Assembly: GCA_946055775.1 (NCBI GenBank) | Contig: CAMGHE010000010.1 | Coordinates: 1-35,482 of the forward strand | Direction of reading: 5' to 3' | DNA length: 35,482 bases | Source of the DNA: an uncultured Bacteroidales bacterium | Lineage (GTDB): Bacteria; Bacteroidota; Bacteroidia; Bacteroidales; Bacteroidaceae | Shown here: piece after piece, positions 7,228 through 16,106 of the stretch | Layout of the letters: every line of letters begins with the position of its first letter | How positions within the stretch are numbered: the first letter of the stretch is position 1 | The notes under the pieces: generated by a model | Databases searched by the model: none | Seen by the model: only the letters and a program-made list of their open reading frames with translations | Told to the model about the DNA's origin: nothing | Made by a program: the position numbers and the translations under genes

Positions 7228-9951
7228 ATGGAAGACCACAAAAGAGTCTACACCTTTGGCGCTGGCAAGGCAGAAGGCCGTGCCGACATGCGCAATGAGT
7301 TGGGTGGCAAGGGTGCTAACCTTGCCGAAATGAACCTGATTGGCGTACCTGTGCCTCCTGGTTTTACAATCACTACCGACACCTGCAACGACTACTATAA
7401 AATAGGAAAGGAAGAAGTTGTAGCCCTCCTCAAGAGCGAGGTGGAGAAAGCACTGCATGGCGTTGAGGAACTGATGGACTCCAAGTTTGGCGACGTTCAG
7501 AATCCCCTCCTTCTCTCCGTTCGTTCGGGTGCCCGTGCGTCGATGCCCGGTATGATGGATACAATCCTCAACCTGGGTCTCAACGACGAGGTTGTTGAAG
7601 GTCTGGCAGCCAAGACGGGTAACCCCCGTTTTGCCTACGATGCCTACCGTCGCTTCGTACAGATGTACGGCGACGTGGTGCTTGGCATGAAGCCCGTCAA
7701 CAAGGAAGACGTCGATCCCTTCGAGGAAATCATCGACGCTGTGAAGAAAGAGAAGGGTGTGAAGCTCGACAACGAATTGGACGTTGACGACCTGAAGACC
7801 CTCGTAGTTCGTTTCAAGGCTGCCATCCAGGAACGTACCGGCAAGGCTTTCCCCACCAACCCCATGGAACAGCTTTGGGGCGCCATCTGCGCCGTGTTCG
7901 ATTCGTGGATGAACGAACGCGCCATCCTCTACCGCAAGATGGAAGGCATCCCCGCAGAGTGGGGTACCGCCGTTACCGTCATGGCCATGGTCTTCGGTAA
8001 CATGGGTAACACCTCTGCTACTGGCGTATGCTTCAGCCGCGATGCCGCTACCGGCGAAGACATCTTCAACGGCGAATGGCTCGTCAACGCTCAGGGCGAA
8101 GACGTGGTGGCAGGTATCCGCACGCCGCAGCAGATTACCCTCGAGGGTAGCCGCCGCTGGGCCGAACTTCAGGGCATCAGCGAGGAAGTGCGCAGTTCGC
8201 AGTATCCTTCGATGGAAGAGGCTATGCCCGAAATCTACAAGCAACTTGATGCCATTCAGACCAAACTGGAAGAGCACTATCACGACATGCAGGACATGGA
8301 GTTCACCGTTCAGGAAGGCAAACTCTGGTTCCTCCAGACGCGTAACGGTAAGCGCACCGGTGCCGCCATGGTCAAGATCGCTATGGACCTGCTCCGTCAG
8401 GGCATGATTGACGAGAAGACGGCTATCAACCGTTGCGAGCCCGCCAAACTCGACGAACTGCTCCACCCCGTATTCAGCAAGGATTCGCTGGCCAAGGCCG
8501 TCGAACTGACGCGCGGTCTGCCCGCCAGCCCGGGTGCTGCCTGCGGTCAGATTGTATTCTTCGCCGACGATGCTGCCAAATGGCATGCTGACGGCCACAA
8601 GGTTGTTATGGTTCGTATCGAGACCAGCCCCGAAGACCTCGCAGGTATGGCCGTTGCAGAGGGTATCCTGACGGCACGCGGCGGTATGACCAGCCACGCA
8701 GCCGTAGTAGCCCGCGGTATGGGTAAGTGCTGCGTCAGCGGTGCCGGCGCCATCAACGTGGACTACAAGTCGAAGACTGTCGAAATCGATGGCGTAGTAC
8801 TCAAGGAGGGCGATTACATCTCGCTGAACGGTACGAACGGCCGTGTATATAAGGGCGAAATCAAGACGCAGGCTGCCGAAATCTCCGGCGACTTCGCCGC
8901 TCTGATGGACCTCTGCGCCAAGTATTCCCGCCTCCAGGTACGCACCAATGCCGATACGCCCCACGATGCTGAGGTGGCCCGCAAGTTCGGCGCCGTAGGT
9001 ATCGGTCTGTGCCGCACCGAGCACATGTTCTTCGACAAGGAGAAGATTGTTGCCATGCGCGAGATGATTCTGGCCGAAGACGTAGAAGGCCGCCGCAAGG
9101 CTCTCGCCAAGCTCCTTCCCTACCAGAAGGAAGACTTCAAGGGCATCTTCCGCGCTATGGACGGTCACCCCGTAAACGTACGTCTGCTCGATCCTCCTCT
9201 CCACGAGTTTGTTCCCCACGATGCCAAGGGGCAGGAAGAGATGGCCAAGGCTATGGGCGTTACCGTTGAGTACATCCGCCAGCGCGTAGAGAGCCTCTGC
9301 GAGCACAACCCCATGCTCGGTCACCGCGGTTGCCGCCTGGGCAACACCTATCCCTGCATCACACAGATGCAGACCCGCGCCATCCTTGGGGCCTGCATCG
9401 ACCTGAAACGCGAAGGCCTCGACCCGCATCCCGAGATCATGGTGCCTCTGACCGGTATTCTCTACGAGTTCGAAGCACAGGAAGATGTTATCCGTGCTGA
9501 AGCCAAGGCCCTCTTCGAAGAGGAAGGCATTGAGATTCCCTTCAAGGTTGGTACGATGATTGAGATTCCTCGCGCAGCCCTGACTGCCGATCGCATCGCC
9601 ACTCACGCTGAATACTTCAGTTTCGGTACGAACGATCTTACGCAGATGACCTTCGGCTACTCGCGCGACGACATCGCCAGCTTCCTCCCCGTATATCTCG
9701 AGAAGAAGATTCTGAAGGTTGACCCCTTCCAGGTTCTCGACCAGAACGGCGTAGGTCAGCTCATCAACATGGCCGTAGAAAAGGGCCGCAGCGTACGCCC
9801 CGACCTGAAGTGCGGTATCTGCGGTGAGCACGGCGGCGAACCTTCGTCTGTGAAGTTCTGCCACAAGGCCGGCTTGAACTACGTCAGCTGCTCACCCTTC
9901 CGTGTGCCCATCGCCCGCCTCGCTGCCGCACAGGCAGCGGTTGAGGAATAA
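7228..9951 (+). CDS. ppdK: Pyruvate, phosphate dikinase
   Basis: This 907-residue cytoplasmic enzyme interconverts pyruvate, ATP and phosphate with PEP, AMP and pyrophosphate, serving glycolysis or gluconeogenesis in anaerobes. The N-terminal ATP-grasp domain is recognisable (TFGAGKAEGRADMRNELGGK, then LLSVRSGARASMPGMMDTIL). The central phosphohistidine domain has His490 in the signature GGMTSHAAVVARGMGK. The C-terminal TIM-barrel PEP/pyruvate domain has GLCRTEHMFF, GHRGCRLG, SFGTNDLTQMTFGYSRDD, and the catalytic-cysteine segment CGICGEHGGEP near residues 862-872. All key motifs are present and the length is normal. It is transcribed alone, with promoter boxes upstream and a hairpin terminator downstream. 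Confidence 0.98.
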   Translation: MEDHKRVYTFGAGKAEGRADMRNELGGKGANLAEMNLIGVPVPPGFTITTDTCNDYYKIGKEEVVALLKSEVEKALHGVEELMDSKFGDVQNPLLLSVRSGARASMPGMMDTILNLGLNDEVVEGLAAKTGNPRFAYDAYRRFVQMYGDVVLGMKPVNKEDVDPFEEIIDAVKKEKGVKLDNELDVDDLKTLVVRFKAAIQERTGKAFPTNPMEQLWGAICAVFDSWMNERAILYRKMEGIPAEWGTAVTVMAMVFGNMGNTSATGVCFSRDAATGEDIFNGEWLVNAQGEDVVAGIRTPQQITLEGSRRWAELQGISEEVRSSQYPSMEEAMPEIYKQLDAIQTKLEEHYHDMQDMEFTVQEGKLWFLQTRNGKRTGAAMVKIAMDLLRQGMIDEKTAINRCEPAKLDELLHPVFSKDSLAKAVELTRGLPASPGAACGQIVFFADDAAKWHADGHKVVMVRIETSPEDLAGMAVAEGILTARGGMTSHAAVVARGMGKCCVSGAGAINVDYKSKTVEIDGVVLKEGDYISLNGTNGRVYKGEIKTQAAEISGDFAALMDLCAKYSRLQVRTNADTPHDAEVARKFGAVGIGLCRTEHMFFDKEKIVAMREMILAEDVEGRRKALAKLLPYQKEDFKGIFRAMDGHPVNVRLLDPPLHEFVPHDAKGQEEMAKAMGVTVEYIRQRVESLCEHNPMLGHRGCRLGNTYPCITQMQTRAILGACIDLKREGLDPHPEIMVPLTGILYEFEAQEDVIRAEAKALFEEEGIEIPFKVGTMIEIPRAALTADRIATHAEYFSFGTNDLTQMTFGYSRDDIASFLPVYLEKKILKVDPFQVLDQNGVGQLINMAVEKGRSVRPDLKCGICGEHGGEPSSVKFCHKAGLNYVSCSPFRVPIARLAAAQAAVEE

Positions 9952-9970
9952 CAACCGGACACTGATTTAG

Positions 9971-10022
9971 TACGAATTAGGCGGAAGTTCCCTAAAACCA
10001 GGAGCTTCCGCCTAAGTTCGTA
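9971..10022. terminator. Bidirectional hairpin terminator between ppdK and the sulfatase
   Basis: A 17-bp stem (9971-9987 with 10005-10022, one bulged G) has AGGCGGAAG/CTTCCGCCT at its core and a 17-nt loop. It starts 20 bp after the ppdK stop and lies 134 bp beyond the sulfatase stop on the other strand, so it can end both converging transcripts. It lacks a long U-tract. The remaining 10023-10155 shows nothing further. Confidence 0.7.
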
Positions 10023-10155
10023 ATTAGCGGTTCATGGGATGAGGACAGTGGGCTAAAAGCAATCGTAGTCTGACCATAAGTAGGCGCCGTGGAGCGAATT
10101 GGTCGTAGCATCGCTTAACTTGCATCCCCGCCATGTTCGACGGCCCAATGTACAG

Positions 10156-11616
10156 TTATGGCTCAATGCGCTCATCTTCCGCAGCCGAGGGCCGGAGCGT
10201 CAATGCTAACTTGCGGCGGGCAATCTCTGCCTGCATCTTGCGGATGGTTGATGAATTGTGGACGTCAGTGGCTACGTTGTGGTTTTCAGCGGGGTCTGTG
10301 CAGTGGTCGAAGAGCATCTGCGCCTTTACCAGATGCTGTTTGTCGTACCATTCGGCATAACTATGGCTTTCGGTGACGAGGTTTACTCCCGTTCCCCACT
10401 GTATGAAAGCGCTCGGGCGGTGGCGCTTCTTTGGATGTTGCAGGACGCTGAGGAAACTCTGGCCCTGAAGGTGCGAGGGTTTGACAATGCCGCAGGCTTC
10501 GCACAGGGTAGGGTAGAGATCGACAAACTCAACAATGCTTGAGGTCCTGGCGTGCTTGCCTTGGGGCGTGGCTACTAGCAGCGGGGCGTGCGTGGCCTGC
10601 TGCATCAGGGTGTGCTTGCCCCAGAAATTGTGCTCGCCAAGGTGCCAGCCGTGGTCGCCTAGCAGTACGATGATGGTGCTGTCTGCCAGTCCTGTCTGTC
10701 GCAGTTGGTCGAGCACAAGGCCAATTTGTGCGTCAATGAAACTGACGCAAGCAAAATAGGCATGGCGCGCCTCGCGGTGAAATTCCGTAGAGGAGGTGTT
10801 ATCTGTGCGGGTGTATTGGAAAATCTCGCGTGAGGATGCTACTTGCTGGGGCAGCTTGTCGGGGCGGTAGCGGTTGTCGGCGATGGCGATGCTGTCTCGT
10901 TGGTATAAATCCCAATAGCGTTTCGGCGCGATGAACGGAAGATGCGGTTTGCGAAAACCGACAGCCAGAAAGAACGGTTTCCCTTGTAACTTCAATTCAG
11001 CCAGTGTGCTGACAGCCTTTTGGGCAATCTGGTTGTCCTCGTAGCAACTGTCGGGCAAGTCGGCCGCCTCGAAGTAGGGACCGCGATGGTTTTGTGGGTT
11101 GAGTTCGTACTCGGCCAAAGGTTGCTTCCATACGTTCCACTTGTTATATACCGCCCAGTCGCCGCTGGCCGGACTGACAATCCATGGTGCTTCGCTCCAA
11201 CTTTCGGTACGGTCCTGATAGTGGTGGAACACCTTGCCAATCGACAGTGTGCAATAGCCCGCCTGCTTGAAGGCCTTCGGCAGGGTAAGTACGTCAGGCA
11301 GGTCGCGTTCGGCGTATGTCTCGGCATCAACGAAGCGGCCCAATCGGAAATCTGGATAGACGCCAGTTAGCAGGCTTGCCCGCGACGCACCGCTCACGGG
11401 CACGTTGCAGTAGGCATTGCTGAAGACGGTGGCGTGCTTCGCTAAGTCATCAATGTGAGGCGTTATGACTTGAGGACTACCGTAGCATCCCAATTCGGGG
11501 CGAAGGTCGTCCACGATGATGAAGAGCACGTTGAGGGGCTGGTCTTGCTGCGCCATGGTTGTCAGGGCGGTAGCAGTCAGTGGTATGAAAATGGCCTTTT
11601 TCCCAGAGGTGAACAT
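10156..11616 (-). CDS. Sulfatase, iduronate-2-sulfatase-like, serine type
   Basis: This 486-residue alkaline-phosphatase-superfamily sulfatase is predicted to remove sulfate esters from glycans. An N-terminal hydrophobic signal (residues 8-22) indicates export. Metal ligands are visible as Asp36-Asp37 in FIIVDDLRPELGCYG and in GDHGWHLGEH near residue 322. The active-site motif reads SGASR (Ser75-Arg79) followed by ASLLTG, so the formylglycine precursor is a serine. In Bacteroidetes such sites are matured by the radical-SAM enzyme anSME, which is not in this window. GKVFHH and FLAVGFRKPHLPF also match iduronate-2-sulfatase relatives (S1_7-like). The substrate could be a host glycosaminoglycan, but no polysaccharide-utilisation genes are adjacent to support this. 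Confidence 0.9.
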   Translation of the reverse strand: MFTSGKKAIFIPLTATALTTMAQQDQPLNVLFIIVDDLRPELGCYGSPQVITPHIDDLAKHATVFSNAYCNVPVSGASRASLLTGVYPDFRLGRFVDAETYAERDLPDVLTLPKAFKQAGYCTLSIGKVFHHYQDRTESWSEAPWIVSPASGDWAVYNKWNVWKQPLAEYELNPQNHRGPYFEAADLPDSCYEDNQIAQKAVSTLAELKLQGKPFFLAVGFRKPHLPFIAPKRYWDLYQRDSIAIADNRYRPDKLPQQVASSREIFQYTRTDNTSSTEFHREARHAYFACVSFIDAQIGLVLDQLRQTGLADSTIIVLLGDHGWHLGEHNFWGKHTLMQQATHAPLLVATPQGKHARTSSIVEFVDLYPTLCEACGIVKPSHLQGQSFLSVLQHPKKRHRPSAFIQWGTGVNLVTESHSYAEWYDKQHLVKAQMLFDHCTDPAENHNVATDVHNSSTIRKMQAEIARRKLALTLRPSAAEDERIEP

Positions 11617-11678
11617 GTGGTGTTTTTGTGAAATTTGCTTGATGATACAAAGATGATGGGCTCAATCCCTATCATGTG

Positions 11679-11711
11679 CAAAGATACAGGTTTCATTAGA
11701 AATGCCGAAAA
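11679..11711 (-). promoter_or_regulatory. Candidate promoter for the sulfatase gene
   Basis: On the minus strand TATCTTTG (11679-11686) matches the -7 box TAnnTTTG. TTTTC (11707-11711) lies 20 bp upstream, one base from the TTTG -33 box. The -7 box is 62 bp before the sulfatase start codon. Confidence 0.5.
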
Positions 11712-11919
11712 GGCCGTGCCCCATCTTATCAATCATTGACTGTATGCCAGCCCTTTCATGCACGCTCGCTCCGAAAAAATGCGTTGCGCGCCACATTTTG
11801 TCCACGCTGTTATCCTTTCGAAGTCATATATTCAACTGTGTCCTCATCCATTGAATCGGGTTGGAGATGTTTCTACGGGACTTGCACCCTTTAGACAATG
11901 CTCCCGCAGAGCGTACTAA

Positions 11920-11954
11920 CAAAGAATCTCGCGGGTAATTCGCGAGATTCTTTG
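11920..11954. repeat. Perfect 14-bp hairpin
   Basis: CAAAGAATCTCGCG at 11920-11933 is exactly complementary to 11941-11954, with a 7-nt loop. It is not near the end of a recognised gene, so a terminator role is uncertain. It may belong to a small untranslated RNA or a dispersed repeat. Confidence 0.6.
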
Positions 11955-12325
11955 AATGGATTGTCCAGACTATCAAAATCGAGTCCGGCTTTGTTTGCTT
12001 CGTAGAGGCGTTCAAGCCAATACAGTTGTTTTCTTTAGCCCAACTTCAACGCCGAATACTATTTTTCAATCTCAATTCAGCCTGATTCGCCCACGCTCAT
12101 ATGTACAATACATTGAGCAACAATGCCCACTCTCTGCATAGTCCTTGCCAATTGCCTTTGTAATACCCACAGAAGTGGAATTTATGTTGTACCTTCGCGC
12201 CGAGGAAGAAACCTCATCGTTCTCAGAGCGAAGGTGCGGATGGCCTTCAGCCATCCTGCGCCTCAAACCGCGTTGTAGCCTCTTCGCAGCGAGAATGTAT
12301 CCACGTTACAAAAACGAAATCTGTA

Positions 12326-12471
12326 GACATGGCACCGGGAGCGCAGCTTAGTAGTGCCATGTCCATTGACATGGCACCGGGGCGCAGCCGCGTTTTTGCG
12401 GCAAAGAATAGGTGTCGCGGCCGACGTCGCGACGCGTGCTGAGTGCCACGTCAATGGACATGGCACTACTA
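12326..12471. repeat. Composite repeat element with perfect 22-bp inverted ends
   Basis: A perfect 22-bp inverted repeat lies at 12349-12370 and 12450-12471. Its left arm is itself part of a tight palindrome (GTGCCATGTC, CATT, GACATGGCAC at 12354-12377). A direct repeat of about 20 bp, beginning GACATGGCACCGGG, lies at 12326-12346 and 12368-12387. The 79-bp centre holds two more GC hairpins: GCCGC/GCGGC at 12387-12402 and GTCGCG/CGCGAC at 12414-12433. The whole starts 67 bp beyond the stop of the last fimbrillin gene. It may be a MITE-like or REP-like intergenic element that also ends transcription of the array. Confidence 0.65.
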
Positions 12472-12537
12472 CGCGGCCTCACCCATTGACCTGAGCCCTC
12501 CACCGGCACAATCCGCACAGGCACCTACGCCCGGCCA

Positions 12538-14865
12538 CTAATAGACGCGGGGAAAGAAGCCGGGGGCGTAGTAGAATTTGTAGGACTCGTATCTGGCCTT
12601 GAACCAGGCGTCGTGAGAGGGGTTGTTGATGCCAGAGGGGATGGTGCCAGCCACCAGGTGCTCATAGAAGGTCTGTAGGCCCTGATTGAGGCTTAGGTGC
12701 TGCATGTACCATTGTTCGTCACCAATATCGTGTGTGAGGATGGGCTCCGTGCCGTTGACGAACTCGTTGGACTGTATCATTTCGATGCTGACAGGGAAGC
12801 ACATCTTGCCGTGTACCAGTACGTCGAAGTCGGACTTATCCGGGTCGGCATCCTTGTTGAAGTAGCAGCAGTAGGCGAAACTGTCGTCGGGGTCGTACTT
12901 ACCCACGCCGGCATAGGTGTGGTAGTGTTCGTCGCTGCCGGCCAGGTTTTTCTCCTTGCCGCTGTGGTAGCAAGAGAGGAGCAGTCCCTTGTTGTAGCCC
13001 ACGAGACCGCCGATGACGCCATCGCCCTCGGCCCATGCCTCGACATCACCCACATGGGCGCAGGAGATAAGCCCACCTTTCTCACCCACGGTGCCGACGA
13101 GGCTGCCGCTGTATATGGCATTGTTGGATGGTACCTTCTGTCGTATGGTGCCTTCGGCAAAGATGGCGGCGATGAATCCGTCGCTCTCGTTGGCCACGAG
13201 GCCGCGGCCGTCCACCTCGATGACGTCGTAAAGGTGAAGGCCTTCGACGACGGCCTCGGAGCCCAGACGGTCGAAGAGGGGCTTGCCGTAGAGGTGGCGT
13301 ATGGAGCGTTTGCTGCCCAGGAAGTTGCCATTGAACATACATGTGCCTTCGCCGATGCTGCACCACTTTACCCGCTGGTCTGCGGTGGCGAAGAGCGAGG
13401 GCTGGAGCACGATGTCGGCATCGAGATGGACGTAGTAGCCCTCGAAGTTGAAGCCGTTGGTCAGCGTGGCCTCCGTGCCGTCTAAGCGTGTGTAGGTGGA
13501 GGTGACGCGGTCGGTACCCTTCACCTCATGGGCGAAGGACACCAGTTGGCTGGCCGTGGTGATGCTGAAGGGCGCCGCGGCCGAGCCGTCGTTGCCGTAG
13601 ATATCGACCAGCTTGTGCGTGGTGGGATGGATGTAGAGCCATGTGGCATCGTCCTCATTGGCCTTGGGGTCCCCCGCCAGCGTAAAGTTGCTGCGTTCGA
13701 GCATGTCGGCTGTGAGCAGTACGGTGTTCTTTTTCAGTTCGCTGTTGTCGGGCGTCTCGACATACTGCCAGTCCATGTATTCAGCGCCGACGGTGATTTC
13801 TTCGTTTTTATGGTTGAGGCTGATGTGGATGGTGGTGCAGTAGCCCGCACGATATTCGATGGGCGCGATGGCGGCGCGGTAGGTCTTAGTGAGCATCACG
13901 TCGGGGTTCATCGGGTCGGGATAGGACACGTCGAAGGTCATCTGCTGGCTGACGTCGGCACGAGGCACCGCCAGGGCGTAGAAGACGAACTGCTTGCCCA
14001 CGCCCGTACCGGTGCCGTCGGGGCGGGGAATCCACATGCGCGTGTCGAGCGTCTCATTGTCGGCATGGGGCAGAGGCGTGACCCCCGTTGACTGCTGCAT
14101 CCAGCGGTAGCGCACGGGCATATCGCGTAGCACCATGTGGCTGACCACCGACCGCGTGTCTGCGGCGTCGTTGCTGGCCGAGAAGCCCTGGATGTTGACG
14201 ATGACGCGGACATTGGCCAGCGCGTGGTGGAAATAGAGTTTGGCCACAGATCCACCCGTTTCCGACACCTTGTCGGTGTCGTAGGTGAGGAGCAGGTCGT
14301 CCGCCTTGATATTGGCATCTGTGGTATGATCGACGAAGCGCGTGACCACGTCATCTATGGTCTCCGAGCCTATGGAGCGCAGGGTGCCGCTGTAGATGCC
14401 GTGCTCGCCCAGTGTCCAGGCGAAGGTTTCGCGCGGCTGCGGCAGACTGTAGCCGATGTAGGTATGGGGGTTGGTGGCGTCGCTCCAGTAGATGGCGTCG
14501 GGCACCTGTGTGGGGTTGGCCTCGGTGCCGCCGCGATTTTCATCGCGGTCCCACCCGCCGGTGGTCTGTCCCACGCCCACGGTATGGTTAAAGACGATGT
14601 CCGAGTAGGTGAAGCCCGGTATGGGACTCATCGTACGCTTGATGGTGGTGAGCACCATTTGGTCAGCGTTGACAAAGACGCTGCGCCCCACGTGATAGTC
14701 CTTGTCCAGCGCAGGGGCGCGCTTGGCGGTGCTGCCATAGACCGAAGCCTCTATACCAGTGAGGGGGACGGCACCGATGTCGGCCGGCCCGGTGAGGGCG
14801 TCGTCGGCCGTGCAGGCTGCCAAACACAAGACAGAGAGAAGGAGGTATAGGAAACGGATCATCAT
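12538..14865 (-). CDS. Fimbrillin-like lipoprotein with GLUG-like tail
   Basis: This 775-residue product is the last gene of the array. The signal peptide ends LAAC with lipid Cys18, followed by TADD. A candidate pilin-processing arginine lies at Arg49 (AKRAPAL). The fimbrillin module runs to about residue 380: DAIYWSDATNPHTYIGYSLP, then FHHALANVRVIVNIQGF near 213 and YMDWQYVETPDN near 365. The long tail (about 400-775) has GNFLGSKRSIRHLYG, GSLVGTVGEKGG and GGLVGYNKGLLLSC, typical of GLUG or right-handed beta-repeat adhesive regions. The size and tail suggest a tip or adhesin subunit (inference). Two ATG codons are in tandem at the start; either may be used. Confidence 0.8.
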   Translation of the reverse strand: MMIRFLYLLLSVLCLAACTADDALTGPADIGAVPLTGIEASVYGSTAKRAPALDKDYHVGRSVFVNADQMVLTTIKRTMSPIPGFTYSDIVFNHTVGVGQTTGGWDRDENRGGTEANPTQVPDAIYWSDATNPHTYIGYSLPQPRETFAWTLGEHGIYSGTLRSIGSETIDDVVTRFVDHTTDANIKADDLLLTYDTDKVSETGGSVAKLYFHHALANVRVIVNIQGFSASNDAADTRSVVSHMVLRDMPVRYRWMQQSTGVTPLPHADNETLDTRMWIPRPDGTGTGVGKQFVFYALAVPRADVSQQMTFDVSYPDPMNPDVMLTKTYRAAIAPIEYRAGYCTTIHISLNHKNEEITVGAEYMDWQYVETPDNSELKKNTVLLTADMLERSNFTLAGDPKANEDDATWLYIHPTTHKLVDIYGNDGSAAAPFSITTASQLVSFAHEVKGTDRVTSTYTRLDGTEATLTNGFNFEGYYVHLDADIVLQPSLFATADQRVKWCSIGEGTCMFNGNFLGSKRSIRHLYGKPLFDRLGSEAVVEGLHLYDVIEVDGRGLVANESDGFIAAIFAEGTIRQKVPSNNAIYSGSLVGTVGEKGGLISCAHVGDVEAWAEGDGVIGGLVGYNKGLLLSCYHSGKEKNLAGSDEHYHTYAGVGKYDPDDSFAYCCYFNKDADPDKSDFDVLVHGKMCFPVSIEMIQSNEFVNGTEPILTHDIGDEQWYMQHLSLNQGLQTFYEHLVAGTIPSGINNPSHDAWFKARYESYKFYYAPGFFPRVY

Positions 14866-14928
14866 GATGCAACGCGAAAGGGAATGGGTGAGGGAAGATA
14901 AATGGGGTGAGAGAATATGGGAGATGGC

Positions 14929-16026
14929 TTAGGGAGCAGGGGGGACGGCTATAGGGTCGGCCAGCGTCACCTTGATGGGATACGAGTGTCCCTCCTCGAA
15001 GGAGGTGATGTCGAGCGTGGCGCTATAGCGGCGCTCCCCGTCGCGCAGCCAGAACACGGCCTTCTGCGTGAGGACGCAGGGCGGCACATAGAGCAGGTAG
15101 TGTAGGCGTTGGTCGGGGTCGGCATAGGCCGTATAGGTGGCCGTGTTGGACACGGTGCCCACCACGCGGCTATTGGCGCCGCCCGGATTGGCCGGTCCCC
15201 CCGTGAGCGTGGCGATGCTGGAGCGCCGTTTGGGCGTCTCTTCCAGCACCTCGATGCCCAGCACGTGGCCGTTGTTTTCGTAACTGCACGAGGCCTTCTC
15301 GCGGTAAGAGTAACTGTCGTTCTCGTAGCCGCGGTCGGCATAGTAGTCGCCGATGACCAGTTCGGCACCGTCGATGTCGGGCATCCCCTCGAGAGTGAGT
15401 AGTGCCGCGTCGGTCAGCGGATAGGGCTGCGGCACACCATCGACGGTTTGCGTGAGCGCCGCGTCGTCGATGGTGATATCGAGGCGCGCCACCTTGTGGG
15501 TGAAGATGAGGTGCACCTCCTTGGCCCCCGTCTGGCGGATGGCCTGCGCCCAGATGACGTCGCTCTGCTTGAAGTCTTCCAGTTTGCTTTGGTCGGCGCA
15601 GAAGAAGTTGCTGGGCCGTGTGTAGCGGTAGTTGTTGACGACGAAGATGCGTGTGCCCGTGGTGTTTTGTGCCGTATAAACATAAGTCGTGGCCTGCGCC
15701 TCGACGCTCTGTCCAGTGCTGATGTAGGTGGACCCCGTGCCGTCGATGGTGAACCCGTAGTAGCCCGAGCCCCACAGTTCGCCGCTCTGGTGGTCGTCCG
15801 TGTGGGGGCAGATGACCTTCATGCGGAACTTGTCGCCATTTTCCATGCTGAGGCCGTCGGTTGAGGTGCGCAGGGCCGGTTCGCCCTTGAAGGGGGCCAG
15901 GCTCAATTTGAGCGTCACGCCATCGTCCTGCGGCGTCAGCAGGTCTATGTCGTCGCCTGAGCATCCCGCCGCGGCGATGGTGGCGGCCAGGATGAGGCTA
16001 TGGGTGAAGAGAGTATGTTGTTTCAT
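14929..16026 (-). CDS. Fimbrillin-like lipoprotein, short single module
   Basis: At 365 residues this is the shortest complete member of the array. The ATG at 16024-16026 is chosen because it gives a lipoprotein signal (MKQHTLFTHSLILAATIAAAGC, written as residues 1-22 with Cys22) followed by SGDD; an in-frame start 36 codons upstream would bury it. Arg53 in PALRTSTDG is at the conserved candidate processing position. LIFTHKVARLDITIDD near residue 175 corresponds to the F-x-H-x-x-S-K-I strand of Mfa-like proteins, and the end SYPIKVTLADPIAVPPAP matches their last strand without the usual DW. It is flanked by two much larger members. Confidence 0.75.
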   Translation of the reverse strand: MKQHTLFTHSLILAATIAAAGCSGDDIDLLTPQDDGVTLKLSLAPFKGEPALRTSTDGLSMENGDKFRMKVICPHTDDHQSGELWGSGYYGFTIDGTGSTYISTGQSVEAQATTYVYTAQNTTGTRIFVVNNYRYTRPSNFFCADQSKLEDFKQSDVIWAQAIRQTGAKEVHLIFTHKVARLDITIDDAALTQTVDGVPQPYPLTDAALLTLEGMPDIDGAELVIGDYYADRGYENDSYSYREKASCSYENNGHVLGIEVLEETPKRRSSIATLTGGPANPGGANSRVVGTVSNTATYTAYADPDQRLHYLLYVPPCVLTQKAVFWLRDGERRYSATLDITSFEEGHSYPIKVTLADPIAVPPAP

Positions 16027-16106
16027 GCGTTGAAAGGCAAAGTGAAGAGAAAGCCCTTTATCATAAGCGTAGCATTTCGGTCGCAGGTCGTGCCGATTGG
16101 CCACGC

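Larger units (their letters stand above)
11617..12537. other. Long intergenic region between sulfatase and fimbrillin array
   Basis: These 921 bp separate two minus-strand units. Open frames here are short (at most 68 codons), overlap on both strands and resemble no protein I know. Besides the sulfatase promoter boxes, the region holds a perfect hairpin (11920-11954), a smaller hairpin with GGATGGC at 12238-12244 and GCCATCC at 12250-12256, and the repeat element at 12326-12471. It could include a decayed mobile element, but no transposase trace was recognised. Confidence 0.5.

Noticed and set aside
7177-9864. An 895-codon open frame on the minus strand opposite ppdK
   Set aside because: ppdK on the plus strand is complete with all catalytic motifs. 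The antisense frame is an effect of its biased codon use, and its translation matches no known protein pattern.
11824-12351. Short open frames of 60-68 codons in the intergenic region 11824-12351
   Set aside because: They overlap one another on both strands, include the perfect hairpin arms, and have no recognisable motif or clear start context.
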